Origin: Vicugna pacos
Taxonomy: Eukaryota; Chordata; Mammalia; Artiodactyla; Camelidae
Assembly: GCF_048564905.1 (NCBI RefSeq)
Contig: NC_133023.1
Location: forward strand, 7,269,001 to 7,333,000
Direction of reading: 5' to 3'
Length of the DNA stretch: 64,000 nucleotides
Part shown: one piece after another, positions 1 through 13,083 of the stretch
Layout of the letters: the number at the start of each line of letters is the position of its first letter
How positions within the stretch are numbered: the stretch's first letter is position 1
The notes under the pieces: generated by a model
What the model saw: the letters and a program-made list of their open reading frames with translations, nothing else
Told to the model about the DNA's origin: nothing
Database searches by the model: none
Position numbers and translations under genes: made by a program

Positions 1-1969
1 AAGAGTTCCCTGAAGGGTAGACACACTTGTCTCACAACCTTTGCCACATGCAGCAGCTTCTGAAGTATGTTTCCTTGAGATGCTTCCTGTTACGGACATA
101 ATAAAACCAAGAAAGGTGGCCATCATAAAGCCACTGAAAGGTCCTGTACAAAGATACCTGTATAATTTTGTTCAAGGGTTTCCTCGACTTATGTGACCAT
201 GGTACGTACCTACAGCATGTGGACATCTGGAATAAGTCACTTTGAGAAAGCCAGTTAAAAGTAATTACTTCAAATTCCTTTATTACATCCTGGACCAAAT
301 ACCCCAACCATTTTCACCTTTGAGGGAGGATGGGAGAGAGAAAGGGTAGGAAAGAGGAAAAGAAAGGAGAGAAGAGAGCTTAAACTAAGATAAGCTTTGT
401 TCATAACGATTCCTTCTTTTCCTCTGGTGGGTTCAAAAGAGTTCCTTTTTCTTTTCAAATCAATCCATAAAGACTAAATGCCAGTTTTATTTCATCTCCA
501 AGTTCTGATGAATGGGAATGAGATTTATCCTAATATAAATCACTAAAACAAGTCTACTGCCAAAACATCGCTTAAATGTATTTTGGAGAGCTTTTATAAT
601 ATAATTTTTGTTGTTAGACTAGTGATTGCCTATTGTACCAAAACCATATGGTGTTAGCTTCACAGGAAAAGAGGATGTGATGTAAATGAACCCTTTAAAA
701 CCAGTGTCTAGTGAAATACTCAGTCCATCCCCTTTCTTCACCCAGTGCCCTGTCCAGCAGGCACTGTAACCTTTCTATCAATCACCTTGGTTTCTGAGGT
801 GGTTACAAAATCTTTTCTGTTTATACCTTAGTTCTTTCCAAATAATTAGGACACTTTAAAGACACATTTAGCTTTAAGCTTCACTTATCATACCTTTAGC
901 AAGTCAAAGTTTTCTTGATCTTTTTTCTAAAGAAAAATACAGTTCAATGAGAGCCCAGGGACCCCTGCATTGCTACCGAGTGTTGTGGTTGATGGCGGCA
1001 CGTCCAAGGAAACGATCGTATTCAAAATGGCTTCCCACTAGTCCCATCACTGGTAGCTTTGTCTCTCTAGTCTTTATGGGCCTCCAGAACCTTCTAAAGG
1101 TTGTTGTGATTTGCTTTTGGGAAGTCAGCAAAGCTCTATCAAGCTGACATAGCATGTGTGTATCAGTAAAAATAACAATAGAATCTACACACTATTGTAC
1201 TGACAAGTATTACTGAAAAAGATGAGTTGAGAAGTATTAAACTCAAAGAATGAGAGAAAGAAAGGAAAAAAAGAAAGATTATAATCACCTAGGCTCCTTT
1301 CTTTTGTGATTTGATTTTGTTCTGATTCTCAAAGCACTGTTAAATGAAATTTGCTATATCTTGTTAAGTATGAGATGGATGGTGGATAAGCTTTAATAGG
1401 AAATTTGAGGCTTTATGAAAACCCTTTATTAGCATGAAGCCAATCTAAGTTTTATAGCACCCCAGGGTGACTTTTTTTGCATCTTAAAAACTGAGACAAC
1501 TATGAAAACTGTATCTAGGGAAGTAAATGTGGTTTTTTCCCAGGCAGTATGGCAGTAGGTTTGCTCTTAGAAATCCATCCTACCCTTGCTAGGAGCACTG
1601 AGTGAGGAATGACCACAGAAGTAGTAGAATACAGTGTGTGATTGTAATAAGCTTAGGATCCAGCATATGAAACAGGGAAGGCAGAAAGTTACAGATGAAT
1701 ATAGGTATTTCTCCTTTCCAGTAAACCTAATATTTGCAACTTTGACTTTCACGGAATGGTACAATATAGGGTCGATGATTTTATAACCCACTAAAGTGCT
1801 GGCCAGAGTTCATTACACATTACATGAAAGCTCTGGAAAGGGGGCTATTGCCACCTAGCTCAATAAACATTGTCAATACCACTTAAAAGGGATTGGCTTT
1901 ACACCCTTTGATTGTACAGAAGGCAGTGAGGTTCAGGGGTTTCATAAAGAAATCAGTGTGTTTTGATGG

Positions 1970-2165
1970 AGGGAAGCTGGGCTTTGGAGTCTTACGATTC
2001 CCACAGTTTGTGCGTCTTAGTATCTCTGATCTTGGGCGGGATGCTTGACATCTTTAAAACCCAGTTGCTTCTTCTGTGAAATGGAAACAAACAGTCCTAC
2101 TCCACAGATATTGTCAAGAAGACTGAATGAGATGGTGTACGTCCTTAACTCTGTACCTGGCACAT
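1970..2165 (+). repeat. MIR SINE, diverged
   Basis: The stretch reads like the MIR core: 'ctgggctttggagtc', then a 'gatcttgggcgggatgcttgaca' segment equivalent to the 'ccttgggcaagttac' region, then 'cttctgtgaaatgg' and 'tgaatgagatg'. It is old and strongly diverged, as expected for this tRNA-derived mammalian SINE. Confidence 0.6.
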
Positions 2166-2199
2166 GACACAAGTCCAGGAGACATTGGTTTCTTTCCTC

Positions 2200-2450
2200 T
2201 TAACGATAATGAAAGTTAGTATTTATCAAGAGCATCTCAACCACTGTGCTGAGCATTCTACATGCTTTATCTCACTTAATCTTTACAACAGCTCCATGAA
2301 ATTGGTACTGTTATGACCCCCAGTTCACAGATGAAGAGACCCAGACCTAAAAAGGCAGAGTAACTTGCTCAATACACATTCCTACTGAGCAGTAGAGCTA
2401 AGGTTCCAATGTCAAATCTTGCTTTACCTACTGCCACTTTGCTGACTGGG
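2200..2450 (+). repeat. Ancient mammalian interspersed repeat, family unsure
   Basis: The sequence follows the widespread pattern 'tatttatcaagagc...ctgtgctgagcattctacatgctttatctcacttaatctttacaacagc...cagatgaagagacccag'. This pattern is common in old placental repeats of the MIR/L2 age class. I cannot fix the subfamily by eye. Confidence 0.5.
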
Positions 2451-2584
2451 AGGGGCTCAGCCCATTAAATAACTGAACAAATTTTACTAAGTACTCACTA
2501 TATTTCAAGCCCTTTGTGACTTGAAGATGCAGTAACACAGACATGGCCCTTGACCTCATGAAGCTCGCAACTCAGCCTAGGGTT

Positions 2585-2765
2585 TCTTAACCTCAGGGCT
2601 GTCGACATTTACAGCTGGACAGTTCTCTGCTATGGAGAGCTGTCCTGTGCATTGTACCACATTGGGCAGTGTCCCTGGTCACCACCCATTAGGTATCAGG
2701 TTGTGACAGTCAAAAATGTCTCCAGGAATTGCCAGGAATTCCTCTGGGGAGGAAACTGCCATGAA
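2585..2765 (-). mobile_element. MER5A-type hAT-Charlie MITE
   Basis: The minus strand matches the MER5A pattern: 'ccccagaggaattcctggcaattcctggagacatttttgactgtcacaacc...gtgcacaggacagctctcc'. It is a non-autonomous DNA transposon relic without coding capacity. Confidence 0.7.
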
Positions 2766-3241
2766 TAAAAACCAGGGCTCTCTGAGTACCATATTAAGAG
2801 CCTTGTGCTTAAGGAACTGGGAAATTCCTACTAAGCCCAAGGCTCCTTTAAGACACAGTTTCCCTTTAAAAAAACAAACAAAAAAACCCCAAATCATCTG
2901 CCATAATGTAGGGCCCGACATGTAGCTACCATCTCACTAAAAAGTCTCACATTACTCTAGTGAAGGCTTTCTTGGTGGAACTATCTCTAGTTTGGACAAG
3001 GAAGTAATAAGATTTGCTCTACAGAAATATGTTTCAGAGGCAACTTATGTGAAACAGATTATCCCTTAAATTAATCACAATGTTTCCCCCCAGACTTGAA
3101 AGGGACATAAAGACACAGTAGTGACTCACATTATAGTTGGAGTTGACTGTAGTTCTACAACTGGGCAGGTGAGGAAAGCCCCAAGGGGGAGGCTAGAATC
3201 AGGGCTGTTAGATTCAACATTTCAGGTTTATCACAGTATTT

Positions 3242-3456
3242 TCAGGTTGCCAGTGGTATTAGCCCTGGTAGGTTAACCAGTGCAATCTCAAAATTACACG
3301 GTGAAAACTTAGTTCTTGTTCCCACAGCAGAGCCACATGGATGATCCTCCTCTGTCAGGTCTTCTGGGATGCTCCCGTCTGCACTGAGACTTAGGGACCC
3401 AGGCTTCGACAACCTCACAGTTTTGCCTTTCTTTAGATATCTGGAATTCTCTTTCA
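3242..3456 (-). CDS. Candidate terminal or penultimate exon of the same gene
   Basis: A clear acceptor (CTTGTTTCCCTTTTCAACAG, minus strand, ending at 3457) precedes a frame that stays open for 71 codons to a TGA at 3244-3242. It starts with two bases of a split codon, so it joins in frame to the 75-nt exon at 8231. The peptide is basic at first (ENSRYLKKGKTVRLSKPGS) and then acidic and Ser-rich (ADGSIPEDLTEED). No AATAAA lies close downstream on the minus strand, so a terminal coding exon with a long 3' UTR is possible but unproven. An internal donor ACT|GTGAGG (about 3419) could instead end a 38-nt exon and send the gene beyond the left edge. Confidence 0.4.
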
Positions 3457-6400
3457 CTGTTGAAAAGGGAAACAAGAGTGTGCGGATCGCAATGGAGGTT
3501 TTTACAAACTGGGACTAGAATTCTGATTCTCTATCGGGAAGAACTTGGGTACATAACTACGGCTAGATAAAAGGGGGCTAGGAAATATGTCTGGAGGGTA
3601 AGGAGAACTGTTTAGTGAACGTACAGTCAAGCTTTGCCAATCTAGTCAAAATCATTTTCATTGCCCAAGAGCTGTACATTGTCTCATTTTCTGACTTACA
3701 AAATCAGGATATTATCTACTTTATAAAGATTCTGTGGGGACTCACGAAGACATGTAAGCTACATTCTTCCCAAAGACTTTGAGCTATGTATGTATCTGAT
3801 ATCTGAAGAATAATATACTATGCTAATTTATAGCCTCATTATGAATAGGCACATTCTTAATCCCTGGCAGAAATCCTGATGTGGTCAATCCGTTATCATT
3901 CGTTAAAGAAATGCGAATGTGCTATGTAGTACAAGTTCACGTCCCCCAGCAATGGTGTAATATTTTCTTTTGCTCTCAATGTGTGAATTATTAAAAATAA
4001 GCTAGCTACAATGTCATCATTTTGATTATATCAAAAATGAAGGCAGAGACAGGACTGCTTCCAATCTGTGAAGTTATTTAGCATTTAATATTCCCTTTGG
4101 GAAATCAATATGGTTTGGGGGAGATTATTTATATACCACTAGTCAAGTGTGGTTTAAATAAATGCAGCACGTTGCTAGCGCTATGTGAATGAATCTTTCA
4201 ATGTCAAGACCTTACTAGTGAATAAAGAGATATAATCATAAATCAGCTAATGGGAAAATGGCTAGTAGAAATTATCTGGTCATTTTACTGATACAGATGA
4301 ATATCTTCGGTTCTATTATTTTTAGGATTTATTCAAATCATAAAAATGAATGTCTGGGTATTGCCTGCCAAGACATTAACATTTATTCATTATTTAAAAT
4401 GTCTATTCTATGAAACTAATTTTATTTTAGGGGAGTGAAATGTGGGCTAGTGGTTCACACATGTATAAATAATTTGTGTTTTTTTTTTTAATCTGGTGAG
4501 GTTAAAAAAAGAATTAGCTGAATGACGACATAATAATTCCTATTCTTAAGTAGTCAGGGTGCACTCTGCATGATTCAGGATACAAAGCAGTTTATTCCAA
4601 GCTTCATGGGGGTTTGGGGCAGAGGAAGATGGTTAGTTGGTCAGAGAGAAAAGGAGCGTTGAAGAGAGGGCCCCAGTCTCTGAGCTAAAGCACACACTGG
4701 TTCACTTCCCGTTAGGCTGCTTGACTCCTATTAGAAAACAGAAATTCTTGGGAGAAACAAGAAGAAAGTGCAACTAAAGAGACTGACTTTTCCAAAGCAA
4801 TCCTGGTAGTATTTTTGGAGTGAGAACCTACAAGCCTCACTGTGAAGACAGAAACAACACTAGCTTTTCCCTTCTCCATTTATGTTTCTCAGACAATGGG
4901 TATGCCCTGCCTTAAGCAAGCAGAACACAGAAGCAGAAGGCTAAATTCGTCATTACATTTAAAAAGGATATCACTCTTTTTACCTCATCATTCACTATAA
5001 AATGTATTTAACAGTGACTTCTCCCTGGAGCCCAGAAAAAATTTTGATTTATAAAAATTATTTTCACATATTGACTTTGAACAATACGAAATTGTCGACA
5101 TCCAACCATTCTCACTGGCAAAAACAGCCGTTTCTTAAGGTCCAACCTTAAGACTTAGCTTCCTGAGAACATATCCTTTGTAAGAAGTCAGCTGTGTCCT
5201 GCTGAGGAACCCTCCAATAAACTGGATGGGGAAATACTTAATGGAATAAAATCATTCAAAGGGAGTTATTTTAAGGTAATTAAAAATCTTTAATATTCTG
5301 ACCTCTAGCACTCTTTGATGTGCGTTCTCAAGAAGTTTTTAACCTAAAAACTGACACTGTCCAACAATTAACTGATTGACTGCACTGATTTTCAACAATA
5401 GCAATAACCTAAAAGATAGTTCAGTCATTGGCGTCACAAAATAAAAAGAAGTTGTTGGCTGACAGTATCTTTCCTTTTCCAGCATTACAAGTATCATGTG
5501 TGCAATGAACTGTATGGTTGATATCACAGAGTTCAGAATCTTTTAATATCGGGGAGAGGGAACAGCAGGCTGCAGGCGGGTTAGGCGAGTTTTGCCCTTT
5601 CTGGCTCATTTGTCTAAGAAAGAATTTGGTGACTTGACAAGTTTCTGAAAGTAGAGGAAAATTATTTGAGTGAAGGCAGCCAGAGGCAGTTAGCAAATTC
5701 TGACCACCATCATAGTTGTCACCCACTGAAATTTAAACTCCAGTCCGAATTTATACAAGTGGATTCACTTACATGGTACAGAATTCACGTGCTATTTATT
5801 AACTATCCCGGGGTCCTTTCTTTGGAACCCTCTACATTTTCGGATGGCATGCCATTTTGGAAGCTGTAATCCTCTTGTGACAGATTCTAAGAGCCAGGTA
5901 AACCATCCTTAGTTTGTTCGTTAGAACATTCATCTTTTAACTGCAAAGGTGATTTTTATTCAAAAGACAAACTTCAGGAAAGGAAGTGATAAAGTCAAAG
6001 TCTGGAGAAGGTTGGAGGAGGGAGTGTATGTGGGATGTGAGGAGAGAGGAAGACAGCAGATTCTTCTTTTTTTTTTAAGTGATTTTTCACTTCTAAATGA
6101 GACAGCGCAATTTAACTGCCCTGAATTTATGGGTCTAACCATTGGGAAAGATTATATGTCTGGAGTCCTCTTGGGGAAAGAAGCTACCTGGCGGTCCAAC
6201 ATTCATGGTCAATTGTTATTACAGGTGTGGGAACTCACTGCTGGCAAAGACAGAATTCCTAGGGCAGGAAATTTAGGTGGGGCTCACTGATGGGGTGGTC
6301 GAGAGGCAGCCAAAGCTGTATGCCAGCAAAGGGTTTAGGTGGCTACGGGAGCTAGGGTTTTCAGCTCTGTCCTTTAGAAGAAAGCGGCCATCCACGATTT

Positions 6401-8230
6401 CTCCCTTATAGAAGTGCATGACCGATTTTATGCGCCTGCTGATTTGATTTGGCCAGAAGTTACACTAAAATAAGCGGCAGCTCAGCTTTTCCCTGTTTAG
6501 AGTGATAAGATTGTATTTTATAGTTTTAATTAATACATTACATAAATTAGTAAGTATATTAATTATTAGGCAACAATCATGTCTTTGAGATCAAAACCTG
6601 TGTATAGTGAAATAACATAGCTAACAAACGCATGAGTCCCTTCGAATGACTCTTGAGAAAAGGCTGTTACTATATTAACCGGTTAACCCATCAGTGATCA
6701 GGATAAGTGGATGAGGTGGACACACACTGAATTAGTTTTAAAATACTGGGTTTTTTTTAATTACTCAAGTAATTCATAGTCATTGTTGAACTACTAGAAA
6801 ACCCAGGGAAGTAAATGAAAACAACTTAGGAGGTAGCCCACCTTCCAATCACTGGTAGCAATTTATTGTGTAAACTTCCAGAGCTTTTCCATTTAAATAT
6901 AAAAATATTTTAAAGTGAGATTATTCTACATATACCACTCATAATCTGTCCTTTTATAGTATCATTATCATTTTTAACTGCTATATAATATTTCACTGTA
7001 TGGCTGTGTATACACCTTACATGATTTCAGTCAATCCACTTTTGTTGGCCCTTTAGATGGTTTACAGTCTTTTGGCTATAATATGGATTCCTACTACCAA
7101 TATCAGCTCATATTCATGTTAGCAATTTGCCCAGTTACTTCCTTGGGATAAATTCTTAGAAGTAGGACTGACCGGTAATAGGATATATATTTTTATGGAT
7201 GTTTCTATACAGATGATGAAGTACTTTCCTTAAAACGTCTATTTACTTGCCATCTCACCAACTGTATGAGAGTTATTTAAGAGTTTCTAGCCAGGCCATT
7301 CCCTACTTTGGAGGAGAACAGGGCATTTTTCTGAATTTCCTTCCTTCTTTCCTCCTCTTCTTCTTCCTTCTATTCCTCGCCCCCCACCAAACACTGATCC
7401 ATCACTGATCACTCTCAGGCACTGGACACCCAGTCTCTGATCACAGTAGCCATGTGTGGGAGAGTAACGATTTTCTATATTCTCCTCTTTTGTCCTCTTA
7501 TGCAATCCACATAAATATCATGGAAAATTATAATAGGTTGGCTTCCAATCTCCCTTTGCCAGATGCTTTTCACATCCAGAAGTAACCATGTACCTTGATT
7601 CTACTCTGGAAATATTGTCACCCTAACTATGGGAGACAAACCAGCCATGTCCCCAACTTCCGGGTGACTGCTCAACTCATTAAGTAGCTCTTCCTCTTTT
7701 CTCCCTCTCAGTGATGATTCTGTGGCGCCTCTTCCCCACAGCCCCAGTCCCTGACCCAGGCCCAAAGCAGTGGAGAGACGAGAGCACATGGGTTACGCAG
7801 AACAATCTTTCAGCACCCTTCCTACCTTACGTCAGACTGTCTAGTGTTTTAATGAGCTATTTTCATGACACTCTAAGAAGCCAGGATGAACAACAGTCTT
7901 CTTGTCAAGGAAAGTGACAGTCCACTAACGAGAGTTTTCTGTATCGTCGTAAGTAGAAAGCCCCCAAGTAACTATTAAATTAGCGAGAGGAACTTCAGAG
8001 CTCAGTGTATGCCCAGAATGGTCTGACAAGTTTCAAATTATTAATGGACTTCTTTCAAGCTCCTGTGATGTTTGAGCTTTTACAATGACTATTAAAGTCC
8101 AACAAACCACTCCTATAATTATAAATTAATAAAACACATCGAGCTGTACGTGATGTGAAACGTGATTTAAACACTCCCAACCATACTGATCCCATACACA
8201 ATATTAGGAGCTTAGGAATTCAGGCCATAC
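3457..8230. other. Candidate intron, mostly unique sequence
   Basis: Between two candidate exons of the minus-strand gene. Apart from an antisense old L1 fragment (6740-7290) I see only unique, AT-rich sequence with short homopolymers (T runs near 4480 and 6070). The short open frames here have no splice context or recognisable protein features. Confidence 0.4.
6740..7290 (-). mobile_element. Old L1 fragment, antisense
   Basis: The plus strand reads like the reverse complement of an old L1 3' part: 'ctgctatataatatttcactgtatggctgtgtatacacc', 'cagtcttttggctataatatgg', 'cttgggataaattcttagaagtaggactga'. In L1 these correspond to the region around the end of ORF2. The copy is highly diverged and keeps no useful reading frame. 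Confidence 0.6.
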
Positions 8231-8305
8231 CTCTTTCAAGTGGCCCCAAATAAAATAACACTGTATTTAAATTGTGGTTTTCTTCTCTTTTCATGTATTT
8301 CCCTT
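8231..8305 (-). CDS. Candidate 75-nt internal exon of the same gene
   Basis: This short segment has good signals on both sides. Upstream is a pyrimidine-rich acceptor (CTCTTTCTTTTTCTGTCCCAG, ending at 8306), and downstream is the donor GAAAGAG|GTATGG. The length is 75 nt, a multiple of three. It begins with two bases of a split codon and ends with one, so it can be included or skipped without changing frame. It encodes about 25 residues including GKYMKREENHNLNTVLFYLG, a basic and acidic start followed by a hydrophobic stretch. One of the other frames is open up to a TGA close to the donor; the phase shared with exon 1 favours the frame given. Function unknown. Confidence 0.5.
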
Positions 8306-8494
8306 CTGGGACAGAAAAAGAAAGAGTAAATGTTAGGATCATTGAGTTGATGAGGCAAAGGGTCAAGATGCAGTAGAGAGTATATGAAGATTTGCACTGA
8401 AAGTGAAGTTCAACTGAGTTACAGCAGCATGTCCTTATGAAAGTACCTTCACTTTCTTTTCTACACTTCAATGACTTTGTGAATGATTTAACTT

Positions 8495-8714
8495 AGTGGT
8501 TCTCAACCAGGAGTGATTTTACCTTGGAGGGGATATCTGACGCTGTATGGAACATGCTTGGTTGTGATAGCCGGGATGGAGGTCCACTGGCACCTGATGA
8601 GTGGAGACCAGGACCAGGGATGCCACCACACAGTCCTGCCACGCCGTGGACAACCTCTCATGTCAGAGAATTACCAGCCCTAAATGTCAACAGTGCCAAG
8701 GCTGAGCAACTCTG
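8495..8714 (+). mobile_element. MER5A-type hAT-Charlie MITE, near full length
   Basis: Begins 'agtggttctcaaccaggagtgatttt' and ends 'tgtcaacagtgccaaggctgagcaactctg', which match both ends of the MER5A consensus as I know it. The two end segments form the expected terminal inverted repeat (cagtggttctcaacc / ggttgagaa-ctctg). The plus-strand open frame over it is a by-product. Confidence 0.75.
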
Positions 8715-9171
8715 ATTTAATGTACTTCAAATTCAGTTTGTTAGATTCAAAGTTGGTATCTGAATTATCATTTCAAGGATTATCAGCTGTGACAACATGC
8801 GATCTCAAGATTCAACTCTAGCCTAGATTATAGGGAGAAGTCTTCGATTTCTTCTTCAGGAAACTTCTATAGAGGGATAGTGCCTCAGTAACATTGGAGT
8901 TCTGAAAGACAGTTGTTGAGGAAAGAAACTACAAGAAACTTTGAAGAGGAAGAATGAGGAATGTCCCCTTTCTCTTCAGGAAACCACTGGATACATTTTT
9001 AGGTTGGAGAAAAAAATCATGTAAGGTTTGGTTGCTTTACTTTTTCATTTCATTCTAATTATCAGGTGAGGGGTTAAGGAGGATTCCTATTGGAAATTAT
9101 TCTCTCAGATCAGCTGAAATCTTCTGCAAGGCTGACAGAACAAGAGACCACTGTATGGTGAGACTGGAGCT

Positions 9172-9350
9172 CAGTGGTTCTCAAAGTGTGGTCCCCAGAT
9201 CAGCAGTGGCTGCATCACCTGGGAACTTGTTACAGATGACATTCTGAGGCCCCACTCCAGACGTACTACATCTGAAACTGACGGTGGGCTTACTGTGATT
9301 GACCACGTCTCCCAGGTGATGTCAACAACAAGTCCAAGTTCAAAACAACT
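9172..9350 (+). mobile_element. MER20-type hAT-Charlie MITE
   Basis: Starts 'cagtggttctcaaagtgtggtccccagatcagcag' and continues 'catcacctgggaacttgttacagatgacattctgaggccccactccagacg', the MER20 pattern. The right end is degraded. This family is known to have supplied regulatory sites in placental mammals. Confidence 0.7.
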
Positions 9351-9496
9351 TTAGCTAAAAAAAAAAAAGTGGTGGTGGGATAGAGAAGATGTAGAAAAAC
9401 AGAGGATTTCTTAAGAAAGTTCTAGGTTTGTGTTACTCAAGAAGAATTCACTATATTCCCTTAACCTCAACAACTTAATTTAAAAATACAAAATCT

Positions 9497-10230
9497 GAAT
9501 GCTGAAGAGGGTGTGGAGAAAAGAGAACCCTCCTACACTGTTGGTGGGAATGTAGTTTGGTGCAGTCACTATGCAAAACAGTATGGAGATTCCTCAAAAA
9601 ACTAAAAATAGGGTTACCATATAATTCAGCAATTCCACTCCTGGGCATATAGCCAGAGAAAACTAATTCAAAAAGACACATGCACCCCAATGTTCATAGC
9701 AGCACTGTTTACAATAGCCAACCCATGGAAACAACTTAAATGTCCATCAACAGATGACTAGATAAAGAAGATGTGGTATATTTATATGATGGAATACTAC
9801 TCAGCCATAAAAAAGAATGAAATAATGCCGTTTGCAGCAACATGGATGGACCTAGAGATTATCACGCTAAGTGAACTCAAACGAAGACAAATACCACATG
9901 ATATCACTTATATGTGGAATCTAAAAAATTGACAGAAATAAACTTATTCACAAAACAGAAACAGGCTCACAGACATAGAAAAGCAAACTTATGGTTACCA
10001 AAGGGGAAAGGTGGGGAGGCATAAGATAGAAGTTTGGGATTTGCAGGTACTAACTACTATATATAAAACAACAATGTCCTACTGTATAGCACGGGGAACT
10101 ATATTAACTATCTTGTCATAACCTGTAATGAAAAAGAATATGAAAAAGAACAGATCTATATGTATAACTGAGTCACTTTGCTGTACACCAGAAACTAACA
10201 ACATTGTAAATCAACTATACTTCAATTTAA
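9497..10230 (+). mobile_element. L1 tail, 5'-truncated, with target-site duplication
   Basis: The left part encodes the C-terminal end of L1 ORF2 (…gttcatagcagcactgtttacaatagcc…, …tactactcagccataaaaaagaatg…), followed by the 3' UTR ending 'ttgctgtacaccagaaactaac...ctatacttcaattt'. It is flanked by a direct repeat: AAAATACAAAATCT (9483-9496) and AAAATACAGAATCT (10231-10244), one mismatch. That marks target-primed reverse transcription. About 730 bp remain of the roughly 6-kb element. The target lies in the candidate intron. Confidence 0.9.
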
Positions 10231-13064
10231 AAAATACAGAATCTTGATTTGGCGGTTTTCACTTAGAATCTTGTCTCCAGTGCATCTAGTGATCTCATGA
10301 ATATGTAGACTTAAAGTTCACTAGTTGAGATGGTCCATTTAGTAAGTTTCGGGCCAGGGGCGATGGGGACCCACTCTTCCTGGACACATTCAGTCTTTTC
10401 GTGATTAAAGAGGGAAATGGTTAATTCTTCCTATCACATCTGCATTCATCTCCATGTCAAGCTCTGAAAAAAACGTCATCATTCATGTTGGCATTTTTGC
10501 ACCCTGTGACAACAGGACTTGGAGTGCAGAGGGAGGGAAGTGCCCAGTTTCCAGTTACTACCATAGGCACTGCCCTGGTTTAACCATTCTTTCTTCCCAG
10601 GGGCACCACTGTACTTAGAACACTCGGAATTTTCTGCTCTGGCAGAATTCCTTCTGACAGATTCCAGAGCAAGATGCTTTCTCTTTGCATTTTGAAAAGA
10701 CTACTTTTAGAAGAAAATGAAAGTACAATTCGGGGAGTGGGGAAGGGAAAGCCTTCTTTTGTGCCAGTCCTCAGCAAGTAAACACCCAGAAACACTCATC
10801 ATCATGCCAGCAGCCCAGCCCGGGAGAAACATGCCTTTCTGCAAGTGAAGCTCAGCTTGAAGTTGATGGGTGATGGCATGAAAGACCCTCAATTCTAAAG
10901 AAGCCCTCAGCAAGGTGACCATGGAGCTGGGGAATCTACACAGATCACAGGGCCTTCATGCTCAAAAGAAGAATCCCTCTCTTTGACAGCTGCTGAGATC
11001 TTGTGTGGAACTAGCACACAATTCATGAGCAATCTATCTTTGTTAATTGAACCTGGAACATTCTACCATGGTTTGCGTTTCCATTGTATTAGCAGCGTTG
11101 AGTATTTAACTATCTCATGTTTCTAGAGAGCCAAGGATAAAAGTCAGTCACAGGTAACATGCCAATAACCTCATTTATAATACTCCCAACATACTGGAAA
11201 GAGGGTAAAAATGAAACCATGTCTGGTAGGGCTTGAAAGATTTGCTATCCAAGGAGCCTGCCAAGACGTGAGCATAAGGGAACAATATCGTCAGATCTAA
11301 GGGGGAAAAAAGCTACTAAAGCAATTAGTGATAATACAGAGAATGCCAAGCTTTCACTAAATAAAATTCTATCATTAAAATATGACAAATTCAAAAAAGT
11401 GTTTATTGTTCTAATTTTATCTAATCAAGACACAATAGTCTCCTGTGTATACAGTGCGTATTGCAACTTTTAACACGCTAATTTAATTGGCACGTACTGG
11501 AAAGTTGGTTTTCTCCCCCTCAAAAATGAAGTTAGATGTTGAGGTTTTCTCGTGTTAAATACGGTATTTTCTATATACATATGCATACGAATAGAGACAC
11601 TTCTCTGTAGTCAGAACTAAAGGACAGCTTTCTACAGTGTGAATTAGAGAGTAATTAATCCAATACCGTATACAAAGGACTGAGTAATAACAGATGTAAA
11701 AGGTCTGTATGTTCCAACCTTGGAGACAAATTCATATAAAGTATATTTCTGTGAGCTTCTGGCTTACCAGATCTCAAGATACAGCCTTCTTTGCTAATGT
11801 TTCAACAACATCAATCAATCGACAAATGTTTTCCGTGGTCATTCAGTGCCCCAAACACAGAATCAAATTTCCTATCACCCAAATTCAACTTGGAAATATA
11901 ACGATTATGGGGGCAAAAGACTTCCTTAACATACGATGCTGGCAAAAACCAAGAATTGCTTTCTTGGGCAAAGGAGATTAAATCTAAAAACATATCTTTC
12001 TGAAAAGTAAGGCCAAATTGATTGTCTTGCACTCAAAACAGAATACTTTTGTAGGGCACAGGCTTGCTATTTCAGGGATTATGCAGAGAAATGTTTTCAA
12101 ATTGCCACCCACAGAGTTTTTCGGCCGTATCTTTAGACCTCTGTGCAAATGCAAGGTTACGAAAAATATTTTATCCTATGCCAGGTACAATTTTAAAAGT
12201 AAGCACATGGCTGTGTAAAATCGTATCAAAGGTGATGCTTCTTGTCCAGAGTTGGGAGAAAGGCGACATAAATTTCTCAAAAGCTCCTTCTAGTTCCAGT
12301 ATTTTCTTTTGTCCTATAAAAGGGTACACTCCACTGGCTTATCCCACTGAAGTACATGCTGCTATTATAAACATATAGCAAATTATATAAGCAAATGTGA
12401 ATTTGGAGTCTCAAAAATTCCATTAGGTATATACTATATGATCCGGATATTTAGTAATGCTGACCACTTATTTATTAATCAACTAGAGATGATAAATCTT
12501 TACAATAGTCCTCAAGTACACAAAGGACCATGCCCCCGGGGTAAATAAAAATCTAAGACAAACAGGAATTAGTCAATTGTTCTCTCCCACCAAACCAGCC
12601 TCGAAGGCAGCAAAAACACCTTCCCTGGTTGAGAAACAACCTGTAGTTTAAGCTGCAGGGTTAATGAATATCAGCCCTCATGGGGAAACTTAAATTTATC
12701 TTATCACGCTAGTTTTTATTGTTTATTTACTTATTTAAGCAGAAAAAGAATTTCTGAGATGACTGGAGAGCTAGCTCAGAAAATGGACAGGAACAAAGGG
12801 AGGCTAGGCAGTCAGAAACCCAGCCCAATTCATACCTCGAATTCAGTTTTTCTAAGGATGAATCCCCACAGCACCCTGCGACACTGTGAGCCCTTGTTAG
12901 AAATGCAGAAGCTGTTGTTTCTCGAAAGTGTAACTGTCCTTTTCTTGCCAGTTTCCCCCACGCCCCCAACCTTATCAGAAAGACTGTGTCCAGATTGAAG
13001 ATTTAAAGAATCTCTTAAAGGGGTTTGCTGAAGTTGAGGATATAAAGAATGGATGGAGGTGTAA

Positions 13065-13083
13065 TGGTGCCCTCTGCTGGGGA
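13065..13083 (-). promoter_or_regulatory. CTCF-like core motif
   Basis: The minus strand contains CCAGCAGAGGGC at 13080-13069, which fits the CTCF core CCASYAGRKGGC at every position. It is not inside a repeat that I recognise. Motif match alone does not show binding. Confidence 0.4.

Larger units (their letters stand above)
1..3241. other. Left flank: non-coding, old repeats
   Basis: Non-coding sequence downstream of the last candidate exon of the minus-strand gene, or intronic if the gene continues off the left edge. It holds a MIR-like copy (1970-2165), an old interspersed repeat (2200-2450) and a MER5A copy (2585-2765). A long C/T-rich minus-strand tract at 300-400 could be a polypyrimidine tract, but no coherent exon follows it. 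I see nothing else in 400-1960. Confidence 0.5.

Noticed and set aside
210-310. Possible further exon of the minus-strand gene ending at TGTAG|GTACGT
   Set aside because: The donor is good, but the long pyrimidine tract lies too far upstream and is followed by frames with stops; it would only fit a speculative shorter version of the 3.4-kb exon.
12727-12969. Exon-like minus-strand segment with donor GAG|GTATGA
   Set aside because: The sequence resembles part of a MER-type MITE ('ttgttagaaatgcagaagc') and no good acceptor is present.
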